Source: CAVRGQ01 sp963720785
Lineage (GTDB): Bacteria > Actinomycetota > Acidimicrobiia > IMCC26256 > DASPTH01
DNA length: 64,000 bases
Direction: 5' to 3'
Assembly: GCA_963720785.1 (NCBI GenBank)
Contig: CAVRGQ010000009.1
Coordinates: 372,001-436,000, forward strand
Shown here piece after piece: positions 25,177-35,832 of the stretch. How positions within the stretch are numbered: position 1 is the first letter of the stretch; every line of letters begins with the position of its first letter. The translations under genes and the position numbers were made by a program. Below the pieces are notes generated by a model. It saw nothing but the letters and a program-made list of their open reading frames with translations. It did no database searches and was not told the origin of the DNA.

Positions 25177-26316
25177 TCACATCCCCAACCGCGAGCGGAT
25201 CACCGGCGAGTCGATCCCCTCGGGCAGCTCGTCGACGGGCCACCCGAGCAGGTGGACCGCGGTGTCGAACGCGAACCGGTCGGTCATCCCGGCGACGTAG
25301 GCGACCGCGGCGTGCACGGGGTCGCCAGTGTCGGAAGTGCCGGTCCCTTCCCCCGGCAGGAGTCGCGGGTGGGCCGCGTAGTGCTCGACCAGTGCCGTGA
25401 GCAGGCGCACCACCGCCTCGCCCTGCACGATCGACGCCGGCCGGTTGTAGATGCGCTCGTAGTTGAACGCCCGCAGCGCGGCCAGGGCCTGCGCGTACTC
25501 GGTGGCCATGCCCACGGTGCCGGTGTCGCGGATGCACGAGATCAACGCGCGGATCAGGACCGCGAGCTGCTCGCGGCGCGTGGTGCCGAGCACCGCCCGG
25601 ACCTGCTCGGGCAGGTCGGCGGGCGCGACCACGCCGGCGCCGATGGCGTCTTCGAGATCGTGGGCGCTGTAGGCACAGCGGTCGGCCCAGCTCACCACCG
25701 CGCCCTCCGGCGTGATCGGCGTGGGCAGCGACCACGAGTGGTGCCGGATGCCGTCGAGGGTCTCGGCGCAGAGGTTGAGCGGGGTGAGCACGACATCGGC
25801 GCCCCAGATCGCGTGGTGGTACCCGCCGGACACGAAGGCGTCGAAGGCGTCCTCACTGGCGTGGCCCCCGGGGCCGTGGCCGCAGTCGTGACCGAGCGCG
25901 ATGGCCTCGGTGAGCGCGACGTTGAGCCCCACGGCACGACTCACCGCGGTGGCGACCTGCGCGACCTCGAGTGCGTGGGTGAGGCGGGTGCGCTGGTGGT
26001 CGTCGGGGAAGACGAACACCTGGGTCTTGCCCGCGAGCCGACGGAACGCGGTGCAGTGCAGGATGCGGTCGCGGTCGCGCTCGAAGCAGGTGCGGAAGTC
26101 GTCGGGCTCCTCCGCCACCAGCCGGCTCCCTGCGCCGTGGGCGCGGGTGGCGCCGGGGGCGAGCTCGCGGTCGTCGGCCTCCTCCCGCGCCTCGCGGGCG
26201 AGGAAGTGCGCGGTGACCTGCGGCGGCGGGCCGCTCTTGTGGGCCAGCACGATGCCGCCGGGGTCGGGTGCCCCGCCCATCGTTGCCACCCATTCACGTC
26301 GCCGCTGTGTGTCCAT
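25177..26316 (-). CDS. dgt: Deoxyguanosinetriphosphate triphosphohydrolase-like protein
   Basis: The 379-residue HD-domain enzyme matches the dGTPase-like family that degrades dNTPs to nucleosides and tripolyphosphate. FRTCFERDRDRILHCTAFRR and LAGKTQVF are diagnostic, followed by RTRLTHALEVAQVA with the metal-binding histidine, the HD pair in ALGHDCGHGPGGHASE and the later HHSWSLP and SAHDLEDA. The ATG at 26316 has GGGAG a few bases upstream. Members of this subfamily usually lie between ppdK or glyS and dnaG in actinobacteria, as here; dnaG starts 66 bases downstream. It probably helps control dNTP pools or dUTP-like damaged nucleotides. Confidence 0.93.
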   Translation of the reverse strand: MDTQRRREWVATMGGAPDPGGIVLAHKSGPPPQVTAHFLAREAREEADDRELAPGATRAHGAGSRLVAEEPDDFRTCFERDRDRILHCTAFRRLAGKTQVFVFPDDHQRTRLTHALEVAQVATAVSRAVGLNVALTEAIALGHDCGHGPGGHASEDAFDAFVSGGYHHAIWGADVVLTPLNLCAETLDGIRHHSWSLPTPITPEGAVVSWADRCAYSAHDLEDAIGAGVVAPADLPEQVRAVLGTTRREQLAVLIRALISCIRDTGTVGMATEYAQALAALRAFNYERIYNRPASIVQGEAVVRLLTALVEHYAAHPRLLPGEGTGTSDTGDPVHAAVAYVAGMTDRFAFDTAVHLLGWPVDELPEGIDSPVIRSRLGM

Positions 26317-26383
26317 CTGCTCCCGACGATACGACAGGGGTGCGACAGCGACCGTCGCGATGACCGCGAGTACCGCGGGAGGC

Positions 26384-26788
26384 TCAGCCGAGACGGCCCA
26401 GGAACACCGAGTTGGCGAACACCACGGCCGTCCACCACAGCGCGACCGCGCCCAGCACCACCGCAGCCGTGGCGCGCACGAACCGGCGCGTGGCCCACAG
26501 CGCCAGGAAGGTGAGCCCGGCGACGATCAGCGCCCGCAACAGGCCGCCGAGCGCGAGCGTGGGGGCCACGCCGATCTCGCGCATCACCGACGCGATCACC
26601 GGATTCTGCTCCCACGCCACCGAGCCGCGCAGTACCGCCCACGTGACCACCACGTCGAAGAACACCGCCGCGCACACGACTGCGGCCGTGAGCTCCACCA
26701 CACGCCGGACCGGCGCGGCGGCGTCGAGCGGCCGCGCCGCGATCTCCGTGCGCCAGCCGTCCTTCGCTTCGTCGACGATCCGGGCCAT
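26384..26788 (-). CDS. Small membrane protein, four helices, unknown function
   Basis: The 134-residue product has three to four hydrophobic helices: VVELTAAVVCAAVFFDVVVTW, APTLALGGLLRALIVAGLTF and VRATAAVVLGAVALWWTAVV. The sequence WEQNPVIASVMREIG between the first two resembles the loop of DUF5658-type membrane proteins. The ATG at 26788 has GGGAGG five bases upstream; a GTG two codons earlier is too close to that site. It lies between ppdK and dgt on the same strand with short gaps, so it is probably in their operon. No enzymatic residues are evident. Confidence 0.7.
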   Translation of the reverse strand: MARIVDEAKDGWRTEIAARPLDAAAPVRRVVELTAAVVCAAVFFDVVVTWAVLRGSVAWEQNPVIASVMREIGVAPTLALGGLLRALIVAGLTFLALWATRRFVRATAAVVLGAVALWWTAVVFANSVFLGRLG

Positions 26789-26836
26789 CCGCACCTCCCG
26801 GGAGATGTGGCCGGACGATGTGGCCGGACGCTGTGG

Positions 26837-29468
<2,632 letters not shown>

Positions 29469-29505
29469 TGCGTGCAACTCCTCGAAATGAAAGGGGGAAA
29501 CAACC

Positions 29506-30683
29506 CTACGCGGTGACGACCAGCGTGCGGGCGAGCTTGTCGTGGACTCCCTGGCCGTTCCTGTCGCGGTAGCCCCACAGCACGAGGCCGAGGCCCACCA
29601 CGGGGCCCACCGGGATGCTCAGGGCAACGGCGATCAGGACCGGGACCGCGAATCGCGTGAACGCGGCATACCAGCCGCAGCGGGAGCCGTCGACCCGGAC
29701 CACCCGGAGCCGCCGGTTCCGCATGCCCATCGTCCAGCCCTTCAGGGCCGTCGTGGGCACGAGGTACAGCAACACGAGCACGACCACGGTGCCAGTGGCC
29801 ACCAGCGTTGCCGTCTTCACCGAGTCGGACAGCTTCGTGGCTTCCTTGTCGAGCGCATCGACCCGTTGCTTGCCGCTCAGGTTCGTGGCCAGCTGCTGGT
29901 CGGTGGCGTCCGCGTCGCGGGCGTCCTTCTCCGCCGACTTCAGGTCCTTCTGCGCCGAGGTGAGATCGCTCTGCGCGCTCTTCGTGTCGGCGGCCGACTT
30001 CGCCTGGTTCAGCGACTTCTGCGCGTCGATGACGTCCTGCTGCGCGGTCTTGACGTCGGCGATCTTCTGCGACTGGTTGACGATGTCGGTGTACCCGCTC
30101 TTGACCAGCCCGGGCACCAGGAACATGACGGCCGTGTAGACGATCATGCAGATGGCGAGGTCGAACAGCAGCGCCATGCCGCGTGAACGGGTCTCGGCGA
30201 TCGCCATGCCGTCCGGCAGCTCCACGGTGGGCGCGGGCCGGTTCGGGTTGGCGGGCGGCTGGGGCTTGCGGTTCGCCGCGCCCTTCGCTCGCCCTTGGCG
30301 CCGGCGGCCCCGGAGGCCGCGGCGGCTCCCGCAGCCGCGGGCTTGGCCGGCGGCGGGCCGAGCAGCTTGCGCCAGCCGGTGGGCTGGGGCGCGGCCGAGG
30401 CGTCGTCGTCGTCGACCACCTCGACGTCGGACGACACGCCGTCGCCGGCGCGCTCGTCCATGAGCTGCTGGTCGTAGCGCTGGCGCTGCATCGGGTCGGA
30501 CAGCACGTTCCACGCGCCGCGCACGCGAGCGGCCTCTTCGCGGTTGGCCTGCAGCTGCGCCTCGGTCACGCCCTTGCGTTCACGCGCGGCCTCGAGCTCC
30601 GCCAACCGGGCGCGGTGCGCGTCGCGGATGTCGTCCTTCGACGCGGTGGCCTCGACCCCGAGTTCTTCGTAGTGGTCACTCAT
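29506..30683 (-). CDS. J-like/coiled-coil/RDD membrane protein, frame broken near 30294
   Basis: The N-terminal 70 residues (YEELGVEATASKDDIRDAHR, WNVLSDPMQRQRYDQQL) form a DnaJ-like domain, but the HPD tripeptide needed to stimulate DnaK is absent. A proline/alanine-rich linker follows, then an RDD membrane domain: AETRSRGMALLFDLAICMIV (helix 1), a long loop with lysine/alanine/glutamine coiled-coil heptads (AQQDVIDAQKSLNQAKSAAD and on), and two or more helices ending GYRDRNGQGVHDKLARTLVV. One base is missing near 30291-30297 (probably GGGG read as GGG), and restoring it gives about 392 residues. It starts four bases after glyS. Function unknown; an envelope stress or transport role is possible. 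Confidence 0.75.
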
Positions 30684-30687
30684 GCAA

Positions 30688-32014
30688 CTAGGAGAGCCTT
30701 CCCTGCAGCTCGGCGAGGAGGCCGTCGATCGGCACGCGCTCCTGCGCCATGGTGTCGCGGTCGCGGATGGTGACCGCGCGGTCGTCGAGCGTGTCGAAGT
30801 CGATGGTGACGCACAGCGGCGTGCCCACTTCGTCCTGTCGGCGGTAGCGCTTGCCGATGGAGCCCGCGACGTCGACGTCGATCATGAGCTCGGCGCGCAG
30901 GGCCGACGCGACCTCGTCGGCCACGGGCACGAGCTGTTCGTTCTTCGACAGCGGCAGCACCGCGACCTTGATCGGCGCGAGGCGCGGGTGGAGGCGCAGC
31001 AACGTGCGCTTCTCGGTGCCGCCCTTGCCGTTGTCGACCTCTTCCTCCTCGTACGCGGCGAGGAGGAACGCGAGGGTGGCGCGGTCGGCGCCCGCGGCGG
31101 GCTCGATCACGTGGGGCAGGTAGCGCCGGTCGTGCTCCTGGTCGAAGTAGCTGAGGTCCTGACCGGAGAACTTGCTGTGCTGCGAGAGGTCGAAGTCGCC
31201 GCGGTTCGCGATGCCCTCGAGCTCACCCCAACCCCAGGGGTAGAGGAACTCCACGTCGGAGGTGCCCGTGGAGTAGTGCGACAACTCGCTCTCCTCGTGG
31301 GGACGCAGCCGCAGCTTCTCCTCGGTGATGCCGAGGTCCTGGTACCAGCGGTAGCGCTCCTGGCACCAGTACTCGTACCACTGCGCGCTCTCCTCGGGCG
31401 GGACGAAGAACTCCATCTCCATCTGCTCGAACTCGCGGCGTACGGAAGACGAAGTTGCCCGGCGTGATCTCGTTGCGGAACGACTTGCCGACCTGCGCGA
31501 TGCCGAACGGCGGCTTCTTGCGCGTGGTCGTCTGCACGTTCGCGAAGTTCACGAAGATGCCCTGCGCAGTCTCCGGGCGGAGGTAGGCGACGGACGCGTC
31601 GTCCTCCACCGGGCCCACGTAGGTCTTGAACATCAGGTTGAAGTTGCGCGCCTCGGTGAAGGAGTCCTTCATGCCGCAGTTCGGGCACGCGCCCGACTCG
31701 GGCAACTGGTCGGCGCGGAAGCGCTCCTTGCAGTTGCGGCAGTCGACGAGCGGGTCGGTGAACGTCGCGAGGTGACCGCTCGCCTCCCACACCTTGGGGG
31801 CCATGAGGATCGCGGAGTCGAGACCGACGACGTCGTCGCGCAGCTGCACCATCGAACGCCACCAGGCGTCCTTGACGTTGCGCTTGAGGAGGACGCCGAG
31901 CGGTCCGTAGTCCCACGTGGACCGGAAGCCGCCGTAGACCTCACTGGAGGGGAAGACGAGCCCGCGACGCTTGCAGAGGTTGACGACGCGGTCCATCAGG
32001 TCGTTCTTGGCCAT
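30688..32014 (-). CDS. glyS: Glycyl-tRNA synthetase (alpha2 type), frame broken near 31440
   Basis: This class II synthetase charges tRNA-Gly. LCKRRGLVFPSSEVYGGFRS begins motif 1, two zinc-binding CxxC pairs (CRNC and CPNCG) lie near residues 93-117, and FVNFANVQTTTRKKPPFGIA precedes motif 2. FRTREFEQMEMEFFVPP, the discriminating motif, is broken: one extra base near 31435-31443 shifts NFVFRT from REFEQME. Removal restores about 441 residues. The anticodon-binding domain (APIKVAVLPLSKNEQLVPVA, GTPLCVTIDFDTLDDRAVTI) completes it. A long inverted repeat lies upstream. The J-like/RDD gene follows immediately. Confidence 0.95.
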
Positions 32015-32051
32015 AAGAAGGACCGATCCTACTGGGGACCCCTTGACTTCT

Positions 32052-32105
32052 CCGTTTTGGCGTCACCACGCGCCGCTATAGCGACCTCTGGTGACGCCAA
32101 AACGG
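32052..32105. repeat. 17-bp perfect inverted repeat between recO and glyS
   Basis: CCGTTTTGGCGTCACCA (32052-32068) pairs exactly with 32089-32105 across a 20-base loop that itself contains the small palindrome CGCTATAGCG. It fills most of the 96-base gap between recO and glyS, both minus strand. It could terminate recO transcripts or act as an operator/hairpin in the glyS leader. The A/T-rich arm ends are unusual for this GC-rich region. Confidence 0.65.
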
Positions 32106-32110
32106 TGGGG

Positions 32111-32839
32111 TCAGAGCAAGGCTGCTGATCTCAGCTTGCGCTCGAGGTGGTGCTCGAGGCTGGAGAGGGCGAGGCGCTCGGTCTCGACGGTGACCGGCCC
32201 GGGGGGCTCGGCCAGGGCGGCCCGCAGCTCCCCACCGAGGATGCGGCGCAGCTGCACCAGGGCCTCGGGGCTGATGCGCTTACCGGCGAAGCGGCCGCAG
32301 TCGACGCAGAGGAGACCGCCCTCGTCGAGGTCGAAGGCCACGTACTCGGCACCGTCTTCCTCGGTGACACCGCAGCGGACGCACTCGTCGAGCATGGGGT
32401 GGTAGCCCTCGAGCGAGAGCAGCTTCCAGAAGAAGGCCCCGCTCACGAGCGGGCTGGGGTTGGCCGCCAGCGTGCGCAACGCCCGCACCAGCATGCGGTA
32501 GAGCGCGGGGTTGGGCTGGCGGTCCTGCGCGACCTGGTCGGCGGCCTCGAGCATCGAGATCGCGTGGGTGAGGCAGCCGTAGTGCTCACGCAGCGCCCGG
32601 TTGGCGTCGATGGTCTCGACCTGGTTGACGATGTCGAGCTCGCTGCGCCCCCGGTAGCACTGGAAGGCCAGGTGCGTCATGGGCTCGAGCCGGGCGCCGA
32701 AGCGGCTGCCGGGCTTGCGCACCCCCTTGGCAACGGCGCGGATCTTGCCGTGCCCCTGCGAGAGGATCGTGACGATGCGATCGGTCTCCCCGAGCTTGAT
32801 CGTGCGCAGCACGACGCCCTGATCGCGGTACAAGGTCAC
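32111..32839 (-). CDS. recO: DNA repair protein RecO
   Basis: RecO loads RecA onto single-stranded DNA together with RecR in recombinational repair. The 242-residue protein has the N-terminal OB-fold (LYRDQGVVLRTIKLGETDRI, ILSQGHGKIRAVAKGVRKPG) and a C-terminal helical domain with a four-cysteine zinc site, CVRCG and CVDCG near residues 142-184. SGAFFWKLLSLEGYHPMLDE is typical. Length and frame are intact. uppS lies 54 bases upstream on the same strand and glyS 96 bases downstream, beyond a long inverted repeat. The cluster uppS-recO-glyS is common in actinobacteria. Confidence 0.95.
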   Translation of the reverse strand: MTLYRDQGVVLRTIKLGETDRIVTILSQGHGKIRAVAKGVRKPGSRFGARLEPMTHLAFQCYRGRSELDIVNQVETIDANRALREHYGCLTHAISMLEAADQVAQDRQPNPALYRMLVRALRTLAANPSPLVSGAFFWKLLSLEGYHPMLDECVRCGVTEEDGAEYVAFDLDEGGLLCVDCGRFAGKRISPEALVQLRRILGGELRAALAEPPGPVTVETERLALSSLEHHLERKLRSAALL

Positions 32840-32893
32840 CCGGTCAGCCTAATGCCACCCGTGTGATTCGAGCGCCCCTACTCCTCGTCGCCG

Positions 32894-33646
32894 CTACTCC
32901 TCGTCAATGGCGCCGAAGCGGCGGTTGCGCCGCTGGAACTCGCCGATGGCGTCGAAGAGGTCGCTCCGGCGGAAGTCGGGCCACAGCACCGGCGTGAACA
33001 CGAACTCCGAGTACGCCGACTCCCACAACAGGTAGTTGGAGATCCGGAACTCCCCCGAGGTGCGCACGAGGAGGTCGGGGTCGGGCATGTCGGGTGCGTA
33101 GAGGTGCTTGGCGATCGTCTTCTCGTCGATCTTGTCGGGGTTGAGCCGACCGGCCTTCACCTCCGCGCCGATTGCCCGCACCGCGTCGGTGAGCTCGGCC
33201 CGCCCGCCGTAGTTGAACGCGAACGTGAGGGTGAGCGTGCGGTTCTTCGCGGTGAGCGCCTCGGTCTCCTCGATGCGGTTGACGAGCCGCTTGGGCACTC
33301 GGCCGCCGCGTCGCCCGATGAAACGGACCCGCACGCCCATGCGGTCGAGCTCCTCGCGGCGGCGCAGCAGGATGCTCTCGTTGAAGTGCATCAGGAAGCG
33401 CACCTCGTCGAGCGGCCGCCGCCAGTTCTCGGTGGAGAAGGCGTAGACGGTCATCCAGCGCAGACCCACGTCGAGGGCGCCCTCGATGGTGTCGAAGAGC
33501 GCTTCCTCCCCCGCGGCGTGACCGTCGGTGCGCTTGAGGCCGCGGCGTTGGGCCCAACGCCCGTTGCCGTCCATCACCAGCGCGACGTGGCGCGGGATGC
33601 GGCCCAGGTCGAGATCTCCCACATCAGGGACCGGAGGCGAGGTCAC
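32894..33646 (-). CDS. uppS: Isoprenyl transferase (undecaprenyl/decaprenyl diphosphate synthase)
   Basis: The 250-residue cis-prenyltransferase makes the polyprenyl diphosphate carrier for cell-wall glycans. Motif HVALVMDGNGRWAQRRGL (residues 20-37) contains the catalytic aspartate and the pyrophosphate-binding loop. TVYAFSTENWRRP (66-78) and FNYGGRAELTDAVR follow, and the C-terminal DLLVRTSGEFRISNYLLWES includes the conserved RTSGExRxSNFLLWQ block that binds IPP/Mg. Product chain length cannot be told from sequence. The frame is intact. It is divergent from the lipid kinase gene at 33688, with 41 bases between starts, and recO follows on the same strand. Confidence 0.96.
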   Translation of the reverse strand: MTSPPVPDVGDLDLGRIPRHVALVMDGNGRWAQRRGLKRTDGHAAGEEALFDTIEGALDVGLRWMTVYAFSTENWRRPLDEVRFLMHFNESILLRRREELDRMGVRVRFIGRRGGRVPKRLVNRIEETEALTAKNRTLTLTFAFNYGGRAELTDAVRAIGAEVKAGRLNPDKIDEKTIAKHLYAPDMPDPDLLVRTSGEFRISNYLLWESAYSEFVFTPVLWPDFRRSDLFDAIGEFQRRNRRFGAIDEE

Positions 33647-33687
33647 CCGCGCAACCTATCCGAATCGCGCCGCTACGCTCCGGCTCG

Positions 33688-34662
33688 ATGAGCGACCTTC
33701 CCGGTGGGCTTCCCGACCCCTTCCCGCCTGCCTGGACGGCGCTGTGCAACCCCGCCGCCGGCCGGGGCCGGGCCCGCACCCGCCTCCCGCGGGTCGTCGA
33801 GGCGCTGGGCGCGGTGCGCGACGGACGGGGCCTCGACGTGGAGGTGGTGGTCACCGCCTCCGCCGACGATCTCGAGGCCCGGGCCCGCGACGCGTTCGCC
33901 CGCGGCCGCGGCGTCGTGGCGTGCGGGGGTGACGGCACGGTGTGCGCGCTGGCCGGGATCGCGGCGGAGGCCGACGGCGTGCTCGCGCTGGTGCCGGTCG
34001 GGTCGGGCAACGACTTCGCCCGGCACCTCGGGATCCCCCGCGACGACGTCGACGCCGCGGTCGCACTCCTGACCGGCGCGGGCGAGGTGACCCGGGTCGA
34101 CCTCGGACGCGCCACCACCGCCGACCGCGTGACCCGGTGGTTCACCACCGTGGCCAACACCGGCTTCGACGCCGAGGCCAATCGCTGGGCCAACGCGATC
34201 GACACGATCAGCGGCACCCCCCTCTACGTCGCGGCCACGCTGCGCACCCTCGCGGTGTACCGGCCGCAGCGGTTCCGCATCACCGTCGACGACCGCGCCG
34301 AGGCGGTGGAGGCGTGGCTGGTCGCGGTGGGCAACACCCGCACCTACGCGAGCGGCATGGCCATCACGCCCGACGCGAGCCTGCGCGACGGCGCGCTCGA
34401 CGTGTGCGTGGTGGGTCCCGTGTCGCGCATCGAGTTCCTCACGACGTTCCCGAAGGTGTTCTCGGGCGAGCACGTCGACCACCCGCAGGTGCGCACGTGG
34501 CGCGGCGAGCGGGTGGTGATCGAACGCGGCGACGAGGAGGCGGACGCGCTGGGGCTGGAGCTCTGGGCCAGCGGCGAGCACCTCGGCCCGCTGCCCGCGA
34601 CCCTCACCCCCGCGCCCGGCGCACTGCGCGTGGTCGTCCCACGCGGCGCGACCATCGCGTGA
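33688..34662 (+). CDS. Diacylglycerol kinase family lipid kinase (YegS/DagK-like)
   Basis: The 324-residue protein has the diacylglycerol-kinase catalytic domain. TALCNPAAGRGRARTRLP is the N-terminal phosphate-binding loop, VVACGGDGTVCALAG (residues 75-89) the GGDGT nucleotide-binding motif and VPVGSGNDFARHLGIP (102-117) the second glycine-rich block. The C-terminal beta domain (VNTGFDAEANRWANAI, ASGMAITPDASLRDGALDVC) is normal. Bacterial members phosphorylate diacylglycerol, phosphatidylglycerol, undecaprenol or sphingosine-like lipids. Placement next to uppS invites a role in lipid carrier or phospholipid recycling. The frame is intact. It converges with the cupredoxin lipoprotein gene. Confidence 0.9.
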   Translation: MSDLPGGLPDPFPPAWTALCNPAAGRGRARTRLPRVVEALGAVRDGRGLDVEVVVTASADDLEARARDAFARGRGVVACGGDGTVCALAGIAAEADGVLALVPVGSGNDFARHLGIPRDDVDAAVALLTGAGEVTRVDLGRATTADRVTRWFTTVANTGFDAEANRWANAIDTISGTPLYVAATLRTLAVYRPQRFRITVDDRAEAVEAWLVAVGNTRTYASGMAITPDASLRDGALDVCVVGPVSRIEFLTTFPKVFSGEHVDHPQVRTWRGERVVIERGDEEADALGLELWASGEHLGPLPATLTPAPGALRVVVPRGATIA

Positions 34663-34665
34663 CCG

Positions 34666-34716
34666 TCACTTGACGGTGATGGTGCCTCCCACCTCACTTG
34701 ACGGTGATGGTGCCTT
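34666..34716. repeat. Direct repeat duplicating the 3' end of the cupredoxin lipoprotein gene
   Basis: A segment starting TCACTTGACGGTGATGG at 34666 recurs at 34694, a 28-base period, with about 23 of 25 bases identical. It repeats the last codons (GTITVK and stop) of the gene ending at 34694, so the second copy is a vestigial or alternative C-terminus, made by local duplication. Confidence 0.75.
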
Positions 34717-35113
34717 CCATCCCCTGGGCGCGGTGCCCGGTGATGTTGCAGTAGAAGGTGTACTTGCCCGGCTGCAGGTCGACCTTGCCGGTGCTGGTGT
34801 CGCCCCCGCCGGTGACCTCGAGCTGGAAGCCGTCGAACGCACCGTCGAACACCAGCGTGTGGATGCCGCCGTCGTCGGTGAGCTTGATGGTGGTGACGCC
34901 GGCCTTGGCGTCGAGCTTGTCGGGCTTGAAGTAGAAGTTTCCCGCACTGATGTCGAGGGTCTGCACCGACGGGCCGGACGGCTGCTTGTAGCCACTGCCC
35001 TCGCTGCTGCCGCTGCCGCCACCGCACGCCGCGAACAACAGCGCGCCGCACAGGACGATGCCGATGATCAGCCCAGCTCTGGTCGCGAAGCGGGCCGCGA
35101 TCCTCCGCCGCAT
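34694..35113 (-). CDS. Cupredoxin-domain lipoprotein (blue copper type) at the end of the caa3 operon
   Basis: The 139-residue lipoprotein has a signal peptide with lipobox (GLIIGIVLCGALLFAACGGG, Cys near residue 30), a short Gly/Ser linker and a cupredoxin domain. The type 1 copper ligands are present: histidine in GGIHTLVFDG and the C-terminal YCNITGHRAQGM (C-x4-H-x4-M). Such proteins shuttle electrons or buffer copper outside the membrane. The ATG shares one base with the upstream stop (TGATG). Its position at the end of the cytochrome oxidase operon suggests that it delivers electrons or copper to the CuA/CuB sites. Its 3' end is partly duplicated at 34666. Confidence 0.85.
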   Translation of the reverse strand: MRRRIAARFATRAGLIIGIVLCGALLFAACGGGSGSSEGSGYKQPSGPSVQTLDISAGNFYFKPDKLDAKAGVTTIKLTDDGGIHTLVFDGAFDGFQLEVTGGGDTSTGKVDLQPGKYTFYCNITGHRAQGMEGTITVK

Positions 35114-35832
35114 CAGCCTGCGACCGTGATGGTGGCCTTCATGCCGGCGGCTTCGTGTCCGGGCACGGTGCAGTAGATCGTGTACTTGCCGGCGGTCAGT
35201 TCGACCTTGCCGGTCTTCTTCGCCCCGGCGTCGGTGCCGAGTTCGAAGCCGTTGAACTTCGGGTCCTGGATGGCCAGCGTGTGGCCGGAGGCGCCGCCGT
35301 AGTTGATCTGGACGATGCCGGGCGTGGCGTCGTAGTTGCCGGTGAAGGCGACGCCGTTGAAGGTGAGACCGGGGCCGGCGGTGACGTCGACGGTGGCCTG
35401 CGGCTGGCCGGTGGGCGGCACGTACCCGGCGGCTGCGCCGCCGGAGCCGTCGTCGAGCGACGGGCCGAGCGCGATGAGGCCGGCCATGGCGATCACGAAG
35501 ATGCCGAGGCCGCACGTGACGACCAGCGACGAGGTCTTGGCACGCGGCATCGCCGCCATCGCGGTGGCGCCGATGAGGATCGTGAGCAGCAGCACGATGC
35601 CGATGACCAGCGCGGAGTCCTCGCTACCGGCGAGCAGGATGCGCGACACGTTGATCGCCAGCAGCGCGACCGCGGCCATGGAGAGCAGCGGCAGCAGGAA
35701 CGGCAGCAGCAGCCGGTCCTTGAGCGGTTCGTTGGCCGGTTGGACGCCGTCGGCACCCAGTGACGCAGACTCGTGCAACTCGGGGAGCTGCCCGTCCTGC
35801 GGCTTGTCGTCGACGGTGGTGGTGTCGGTCAT
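35113..35832 (-). CDS. Three-helix membrane protein with C-terminal cupredoxin domain
   Basis: The 239-residue protein has three membrane helices (about 40-60, 72-92 and 103-125: LLLPFLLPLLSMAAVALLAI, LVIGIVLLLTILIGATAMAA, LVVTCGLGIFVIAMAGLIAL), then a cupredoxin domain (about 145-239). Copper ligands are visible: the histidine in ASGHTLAIQDP and YCTVPGHEAAGM (C-x4-H-x4-M). The fold is close to that of the next gene (34694), although only this one has the membrane part. It overlaps ctaG by ATGA. This arrangement looks like an anchored electron donor or copper carrier for the caa3 oxidase. I know of no standard name for it. Confidence 0.8.
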   Translation of the reverse strand: MTDTTTVDDKPQDGQLPELHESASLGADGVQPANEPLKDRLLLPFLLPLLSMAAVALLAINVSRILLAGSEDSALVIGIVLLLTILIGATAMAAMPRAKTSSLVVTCGLGIFVIAMAGLIALGPSLDDGSGGAAAGYVPPTGQPQATVDVTAGPGLTFNGVAFTGNYDATPGIVQINYGGASGHTLAIQDPKFNGFELGTDAGAKKTGKVELTAGKYTIYCTVPGHEAAGMKATITVAG

